A DNA stretch of 64,000 nt from Sacculina carcini (lineage: Eukaryota; Arthropoda; Thecostraca; Sacculinidae): contig OU696589.1 in assembly GCA_916048095.2 (NCBI GenBank), positions 3,321,948-3,385,947 on the forward strand, in the 5' to 3' direction. The notes beneath the pieces were generated by a model. It was not told the origin of the DNA, searched no databases, and saw nothing but the letters and a program-made list of their open reading frames with translations. Below, piece after piece: positions 58,080-64,000 of the stretch. The stretch's first letter is position 1, and each line of letters opens with the position of its first letter. A program made the translations under genes and the position numbers.

Positions 58080-60183
58080 TGTTGTTGTTGTTGTTGATGA
58101 ATACTGCATATAGCTCTGGATAGGCTCAAATGCAGGTGTTCCTGTCAAAACACACACGGCAGTATCAAATTACGCAGACAATTTGTTTGGCAAATTTAGC
58201 ACATTTCCTGGCCTTTAGAGACGTTTTTGCAGTCCCGATAGTGTAATAAAATCGGTGAGGTAGTTGGTAATGTTGGTATCGTATAGTAAGGCGTCCATGG
58301 TGAGATGCCTGTTGATGTTGTGTTGTTGTTTCAGTTGTCTTCTGATGGCGTTGTATCGTGGACAGATTACCAGGATGTGTTCAATGGTTAGTTGGCGACC
58401 GCAGTGGTGGCAGGTAGGCGGTGGTTGGCGTTTCATGAGGTGACCGTGTGTGATGTACGTGTGTCCAGTGCGCAGGCGCATCAGGACCACATCCCTCCAC
58501 CGCGGCCGAGCTAGGACCTTGTACAGTTTGTGTGTGAGGTAATAGTGGCAGTGTGATTGTGCGTGTATGTTGTCCATGAGTGATGACAGGAGCGATTCAC
58601 GACTCAGCTTAGTGATATACGAGTGCAGGTCTGAGGACGACAGTAGTGGAGTGGTGATTGTAGTGAGTTGTGTGGCATGTTTGGCTTTCTGGTCGGCCAT
58701 CTCGTTGCCTCGAATTCCTGTGTGACTGGGCACCCATAGAAACATTATTTTGGTGCCCGATACAGTTAGATTGTGGTTCATGGTGATTATGGAAGATGCC
58801 AGTGCGTTTTTGGGGCGTCGCGTGGAGATTGCAAGGAGAGAGGATTTCGAGTCTGTTACGAGAACGGCGTGCTGTGTTCGTTGTGAGTGAATGAGATGCA
58901 GTGCGTTGTGAATTGCAAAGAGTTCCGCTGTGAAGATGTTTGCGCAAGAGGGAAGACGGAAGCAGTTGTCCACATTATGTGAGGGGCACACGACTGCACA
59001 CCCGACACTACTGTTTTGAACTGATCCGTCTGTGTATATATACGTGTATTGTCGATGATTGGCTCGATGTTCAAGAAAAAGTTGTGTTGTGATTGGTGTG
59101 GGAGTGCTATGTGGTGTGGCATCAAGATATTGACAGGCTGGAAGTGAAGTTGAGAAAGATATTTCTGATGGTGCCGCTATTTTGGGAGGTTTGAAACCTA
59201 TTTCTTTACAGCACCGACGGTATGCGAGCCCCAAGGGGAAGCCGCCTCGTAGCCGAGTGGCTAAGACGCACGCTCTGTGCACGAGAGTTCCAGGGTTCGA
59301 TTCCCTGGCGAGGTGAAACGTTTGGGCTCGTTTCTGAAAGGGTAGCCCAATTGTCGCAATGCGGGTTTTGTGTGCGCGCAGCCGTGCAGTTTCTGTGCTG
59401 GCGGTGACTGCAAAACCCGTGCGGCCGGACCTGCGGTGTGCCAGCCGGGGCCGTGAGGCTTTGCCCATGCATAAATTCACGCGAACATTAGCCTTTCCAT
59501 TGCTGTGTTCAAATGCGTAAATTTTTAATTTTTTTTTTAAGGGGAAGCCACATAGTTTGTTGACTGCCGCTGTCTCCGCATGGTCCAGCGAGTTGAATGA
59601 TTGTAGTAGCGTGTAACATGGGTGTTCTGTATCGCCGGCTATTTTCAGACAGTACTTGATTGTGTTTGTGATTCTGCGTGATTGCAGTGTTTCCGTTCCT
59701 GTTTGCCTGATCAGTGACCTGATTGGTGTTGTTCTCATGACTCCTGTGGCAATGCGCATGCATTGATTTTGGATGACATCTAGTGGAGCGAGACATGACG
59801 GCGACAAATGTGTGAAAGTAGATGCTCCATATTCCAGGATTGGTCTGATGAGTAGTGAGTAGAGCCGTTGTAGTATTGTGCGATCAGTGCCGTATGTGGG
59901 GTATGCAAGACATTTCAGAACGCTGATACGCTGAATGGCACGTGTTTTTATGTGTTGTATGTGTGCTTTCATGGAGAGTTTGGTGTCCAGAATCATGCCT
60001 AGATATTTTATTTCTGATGTGAAGGATATAAAGTGTGTGTCGATGCAGAGCCTGGAAACATGTTGTTTGGCTGATAGCCTGGAGAACAGCATTGCTTGCG
60101 TCTTTTGCGTTGAGATGCTGAGCCCTATTTTTTTAACCTGTCGGCTTATATTATTCAAGGAGGTCTGTAGTTGGTCAGAGTTG
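58080..60183 (-). mobile_element. 5'-truncated LINE with RNase H and (CAA)n tail
   Basis: The tail ATCAACAACAA... is at the left end. The 3' UTR is 58080-58214. It is 5'-truncated just after the RT catalytic region and inserted in gypsy LTR sequence with no clear target duplication. Related to I/Ingi-type LINEs by its RNase H and C-terminal knuckle. Confidence 0.85.
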
Positions 60184-60191
60184 AGAGACAA
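58215..60191 (-). CDS. LINE ORF2 C-terminal part, open, with SINE-derived insert
   Basis: About 658 codons remain open, beginning in the junction with the LTR. The parts are the RT thumb (ISTQKTQAMLFSR, LGMILDTKLSMKAHI, LLIRPILEYGA), RNase H (YIYTDGSVQNSSVGCAVV, FTAELFAIHNALH, WVPSHTGIRGNEMADQKAKH) and the C-terminal knuckle CHHCGRQLTIEHILVICPRY. Between thumb and RNase H lie 102 codons contributed by an antisense SINE plus its target duplication. They keep the frame. Not a complete LINE protein. Confidence 0.85.
   Translation of the reverse strand: MSLNSDQLQTSLNNISRQVKKIGLSISTQKTQAMLFSRLSAKQHVSRLCIDTHFISFTSEIKYLGMILDTKLSMKAHIQHIKTRAIQRISVLKCLAYPTYGTDRTILQRLYSLLIRPILEYGASTFTHLSPSCLAPLDVIQNQCMRIATGVMRTTPIRSLIRQTGTETLQSRRITNTIKYCLKIAGDTEHPCYTLLQSFNSLDHAETAAVNKLCGFPLKKKLKIYAFEHSNGKANVRVNLCMGKASRPRLAHRRSGRTGFAVTASTETARLRAHKTRIATIGLPFQKRAQTFHLARESNPGTLVHRACVLATRLRGGFPLGLAYRRCCKEIGFKPPKIAAPSEISFSTSLPACQYLDATPHSTPTPITTQLFLEHRANHRQYTYIYTDGSVQNSSVGCAVVCPSHNVDNCFRLPSCANIFTAELFAIHNALHLIHSQRTQHAVLVTDSKSSLLAISTRRPKNALASSIITMNHNLTVSGTKIMFLWVPSHTGIRGNEMADQKAKHATQLTTITTPLLSSSDLHSYITKLSRESLLSSLMDNIHAQSHCHYYLTHKLYKVLARPRWRDVVLMRLRTGHTYITHGHLMKRQPPPTCHHCGRQLTIEHILVICPRYNAIRRQLKQQHNINRHLTMDALLYDTNITNYLTDFITLSGLQKRL
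59244..59538 (+). repeat. tRNA-derived SINE (second family) inside the LINE
   Basis: The tRNA-like head has A-box TAGCCGAGTGGCTAAG and B-box GGTTCGATTCCC. It ends in a T-rich tail. The 11-bp target duplication AAGGGGAAGCC lies at 59233-59243 and 59539-59549. A different family from the tRNA-Val-like SINE near INTS5. Confidence 0.87.
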
Positions 60192-60219
60192 TAGTGGATC
60201 ACCATAGACACTACAGCAC

Positions 60220-60935
60220 GGTGCTGTGCGGCACTTCTATGTACAGTACAGTTTTGCATTCAATTATTGAGTTAATCATTGTGTAAGAAAGCATGGTTTG
60301 AGAACCGTTTTTATGCTAAAATCTGAAACTGTTTTAAAAAACAACAGGTGGCACAATTTTTTATTATTTTTTACTCATTACCCTTTTCCTACCAGAAAGG
60401 AACAACGTTGATTATAATAAGCTTCATCATTTCATTCAGCAGATTAATTATTTGCAAATATATAAGTACAAACACTGCAAATATTTACACAAATACTACA
60501 AATATGCACACAAACTTAGTGTCCCTAATGAGACTACGAATAAAAGCATTAATCAGAGTGGCAATCCTGACCAAAAAACGGTGAATATTTTCTTGTAGGA
60601 AAAAAACGACTGAGGAAATATATTTAATGTACAAAAAGGTATTTGAGCACAAATAACTGCATCAAAGAAACCATCATCCATAAAACCAGTTCTAAAAACA
60701 GGTTTCAAATGAAAAACTAATTAATTTGGTTCAGCTTTCCTTGATCTGCCGCCGAGTTTTTTCTAAATCTCTACATCTACGAAAACCTTTTTAAAAAAAT
60801 GATTTTGAAAAAAACCATGGTTTAAAAAACAATTTTAATTTTTGTACAGGATTTGAGCTTTCCAATGATGTATTCAATTATACTGTAGCTGTCATAGGGT
60901 TTGAGTAATACTCCTCTAGTTCATATTCCCAAAAT
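60220..60935 (+). repeat. Unclassified repeat R, copy 3
   Basis: The tandem-duplicated partner of copy 2. Its right end is interrupted by the LTR of gypsy element 3. Confidence 0.8.
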
Positions 60936-61170
60936 TGTTATGTTATCACGATCAAACAACCCAATAACACAACTGAATATATTTATATAAACGGTAACGA
61001 ACTTGGTCAAATTAACTAACCACAAAACCACCAGAATAACTCAGCAATATCTCAATCACATCGCATTAATCTCCAACGACCACAATCCCAAAACACGCCT
61101 CCACAGTGAATGTCGCTCTCGCGTCATTATCGCTTCCCCGCTACTCTTGATGCCAGACCGGCACCATACA
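60936..61170 (-). repeat. 3' LTR of gypsy element 3
   Basis: 235 bp, beginning TGTATGGTGCC and ending CA on the minus strand, preceded by the purine tract GAAGGGGAGG. Confidence 0.8.
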
Positions 61171-61178
61171 CCTCCCCT

Positions 61179-63986
61179 TCAGTCTGTCGCTTGATGGGGC
61201 AGACGTAATCCTTCAGATAGCCTTCGATCACGTTGGCTCCGCCTCGGAAGTTCGACCTGTTCACGATTCTGAGGATCAACGTGATCCACAGTGACCGGGG
61301 TGTTGTCGACGTCGCTCCGCTCTGGGTTGACAATTGTCGGTCTCGTCTCCAACAAAAGATAGCGCCGGTTTCGGATAGCTATGCGTCCGCTGGGCATTCG
61401 TAAGGCGTAATTGCGATGATCACGTACACCGACGACAGTGCCCTTACGCTGCCACTGCTTTGTAGTCTGATCCTGTATGTACACGTCTTGGCCCACCTTC
61501 AGTCGAGGAAGGGGTTTCGACGTCTTGTTGTACGCTTCCTGTGCCTTCTTCTGCTCCACCTCCCTCACCGTGTCACAGACGTCTGCACACCGCTGCCATT
61601 CCTGTGAGAAGGCTGTATGATGAGTCGGCACCTGGGAACGAATGGGGTGTCCGAACAAGACTTGTGCTGGAGATCGTCCGTCCCGTCCTGGAGTATTCCG
61701 CATCTCCACAAGACCCTCGGTGAAGGCATCAGTATCTAAGTTTCCATTCAGCGTTGTTTTTTTTACCAGAAGCTTTATATTCTTCACAGTAGCCTCCGCG
61801 TGACCATTTCCTTGTGGATACTCTGGACTGCTCATGTGATGATCCACGTGCCAGCGTTTGAAAAACTCAGCTGTTCGCCGCGACGTGTACTGTGGTCCTC
61901 CATCGCTGCGAAGTCGATTCGGGGCTCCAAGCATCGCGAATAATCGCCGCATTGTTTTGATGAGGTGACGTGATGTGGAGTCGCCTCTCGGACAGTCGAC
62001 GACCACCGGCCAGTTGGACAGTCGATCAACATACACGAGGTACGTTCGACCGGCGTAGGTGAAGTAATCCGAAGACACACTCTCGAACACACGAGTAGGC
62101 GCATCATCGCACAAATATTCCTCCTTCTGAATGCTTCTACGGTGCGTTACGCACTGCTGACATGAAGACACGATCAACTTTATTTCGTTGTTGATTGTTG
62201 GCCAATATACCGCTTGTCGCGCGCGTTGCATTGTCCTCACGATTCCTTGATGACTGGCGTGTAACGAATTGAGTACTTCGCGTCGCAGAGCACGCGGCAC
62301 GACTAATCGACATCCATAGAGTATAACATCTCCATCCAGACGTAAATCGTTACGTACATTCCAGTACGGACGCATCAGTTCCTCTGTCTGATACTTTTCT
62401 GCTGGGAAACCACGTCTCACAGTGTTGAACAAAGTCCGGTATTCATGATCTGATTTACCGGCCTCGATGATGCGATTCAGAAGAAGATCACCTGATTCTG
62501 TTTGCGATTCAGCTTGCTCGTCCAACAGGCGTGATATCGTGATGGAATGCTCAAATTTTCCGCCGGTTTCATCGCAAACTGCCGTATCAATGTTCTCGTC
62601 ACTGGAAATCGGCAGTGGCGAGCGGGATAGGCAATCCGCAATTACGTGTTCCTTGCCTGCTTTCCAAACGGCTTCAAACCTCAAGTGCGATAGCTTGGTC
62701 CTCATACGCTGCAAGCGCGGGTTGCTTATTTCCGCGATACTTTTTGTGTTCAGTATGGGCAAGAGTGGTTTGTGGTCTGTCATGATGACGAATTTCTTGG
62801 CGCCAGCAAGATAATTATTTGCTCTGTGGCAGGCCCATACGACTGCCAACATTTCCTGTTCCACGGCAGCGTACCTGGTTTCAGTTTCCGTAAGGGCGCG
62901 CGAACCACACTGAACCAGTCTCCAGCGCTGCTGTTCGTCCATTTGACGTACAACAAAACCGAGACCGTGCAAACGAGCAGCATCAGTCTCAACCACCGTC
63001 TGTCTCGAGGGCTCGTAGAAATCCAATACAGGAGGTGACGTCAGGGATCGTTTCGTTGCCTCAAACGCCGGTGTGTGTATGGCCTCGTCCCAACGCCATT
63101 CAACATCCTTTCGCAGTAAATGCCTCAACGGTGCTGTGGTGCTGGCTATCTCAGTTGAAAATTGAGATAACTGGTTAGCCAAACCAAGAAACTATCTGAC
63201 CTCCCTGACGTTCGATGGGCGGGGAAACTTGGAAATTGCCTCCAGTTTCTTATCATCCACACAATATCCATCTTTGTCGATCACGAAGCCACAATATTGT
63301 ACGCGAGATTCAGCGAATGTGAATTTCTGCTTGTTCAATGTGATGCCATGTTCTCGACATCGCTGGAGAACGTTCCACACATTTTTCAAGTGTTCGTCGT
63401 ATGTAGTGTCGTATACGAGAATATCATCAACAATTTTATTCATGTTGACCAGGCCGGCCAGAGCCATATCACAGCGCTGATTATACACGTCACCGCTGGA
63501 GATGAGACCCATTGGAGCACGTTTCAATCGGTAACGACCCCACGGCGTCATGAAACACGTCAAATCACGGTCATGTTCATGTATGCCGATCTGAAAATAC
63601 CCATGTTTCGCGTCCAATGTCGACAAGTAACGACATCCGGGTGTGATGCTAGACACTGCATCAAGCGGGACCCTGACAGGATATGCAGGCCGAAGCACGT
63701 ACCGGTTCAATTTAGTTAAGTCGATGGTCAGACGACATCCGATAATTTTTCCGTCACTGCTGCGTTTCGGTACTGGTACTACAGGGTGGCACCATTCGGT
63801 CGGATGGGTGATATGTTCGATGTCATCCTGTTTAATTAGTTCGTCTAGATGACGCTTGATGTGCTCGCGGTACCCGACTGGAATGTTCCGCGGTGCGTAA
63901 ACGCTCGTTGCGCGTGCATTTTCGGCTAACGAAATGCGCATGGGAGGCCCCTTCATGCACCTCAACGGACCATCTTCATTGAACAC
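61179..63986 (-). pseudogene. Pol region of gypsy element 3
   Basis: The reverse transcriptase has CRLTIDLTKLNRYV and KIVDDILVYD. The RNase H has VVETDAARLHGLGFVV. The integrase has the HHCC domain (HASHQG, CQQCVTHRR) and core motifs SSDYFTYAG, RSDGGPQYTS and PQGNGHAEAT, with a C-terminal chromatin-side segment beyond. Most of the polyprotein is recognisable; about one break. Confidence 0.87.
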
Positions 63987-64000
63987 ATCAGGAAAAGCGA

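Larger units (their letters stand above)
57748..60214 (-). mobile_element. Partial tandem copy of gypsy fossil 2, split by a LINE
   Basis: A gag 5' piece (57748-57898) and LTR sequence (about 57945-58079 and 60182-60214) repeat the arrangement at 56131-56553. A LINE has inserted within the LTR. It is followed by the same GCACGG flank and repeat R as the first copy, so the copy arose by duplication rather than by a new insertion. Broken. Confidence 0.8.
60936..64000 (-). mobile_element. Ty3/gypsy element 3, runs off the right edge
   Basis: The 3' LTR (60936-61170) and most of pol are in the window; gag and the 5' LTR lie beyond it. It inserted into repeat R. About one break is visible in the pol region shown. 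It is a different lineage from fossils 1 and 2 by integrase sequence. Confidence 0.87.

Noticed and set aside
59244-59320. Functional tRNA gene within the LINE
   Set aside because: It is bounded by an 11-bp target duplication and followed by a SINE body and T-rich tail.

Overview
This is invertebrate animal DNA. It has spliced host genes with GT-AG introns, very abundant (CA)n and (TA)n arrays, tRNA-derived SINEs, RNase H-bearing LINEs, Ty3/gypsy elements, a Penelope-like element, hAT/pogo/Helitron-like DNA transposons and a Polinton/adintovirus-like virus fossil. I cannot fix the phylum. The Steamer-like gypsy layout hints at a marine invertebrate, and the TTAGG-type arrays lie inside a mobile element, so they are weak evidence.

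Layout. 1-8253 (minus): the first eight exons of INTS5 (Integrator subunit 5), whose introns hold SINEs and other repeats. About 930 bp further on, divergently, SNRPG (snRNP Sm protein G, four exons, complete) lies at 9185-10458 (plus). 10.8-17.4 kb: hAT MITEs, a CR1/Jockey-like LINE scrap, a pogo/Tigger scrap, and the last exons of an unidentified PPxY-bearing gene (minus). 17.5-20.5 kb: a three-exon gene for a small secreted six-cysteine peptide. A second copy lies inverted at 48.9-53.8 kb, and its upstream region appears a third time at 57.3-57.7 kb.

Between the two peptide genes lie a decayed I-like LINE (20.6-26.4 kb) and a Helitron-like repeat element. Nested in the latter are a young, whole-looking Steamer-like gypsy element (28030-32613, identical 177-bp LTRs) and a 12.2-kb palindromic Polinton-like element (33036-45257). 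The Polinton-like element has arms of about 5.7 kb, each carrying the virion module (capsid proteins, core protein, adenain-like protease), and no recognisable polymerase B or integrase. A second Helitron-like copy, LINE remains and GC-rich repeats follow.

50.2-51.9 kb: two head-to-head Penelope-like fragments with hammerhead-ribozyme-like motifs, lying in the TA array inside the second peptide gene. 53.8-60.2 kb: an older gypsy fossil and its partial tandem duplicate, the latter split by a LINE that itself contains an in-frame SINE. 60.9-64.0 kb: a third gypsy element running off the right edge.

The two recognised host genes both serve nuclear RNA metabolism (Integrator; Sm ring). The peptide pair is the most interesting host feature: its signal exon is unchanged while its mature part has changed mostly at amino-acid-altering sites. 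The palindromic virion-only element is the most unusual mobile feature.
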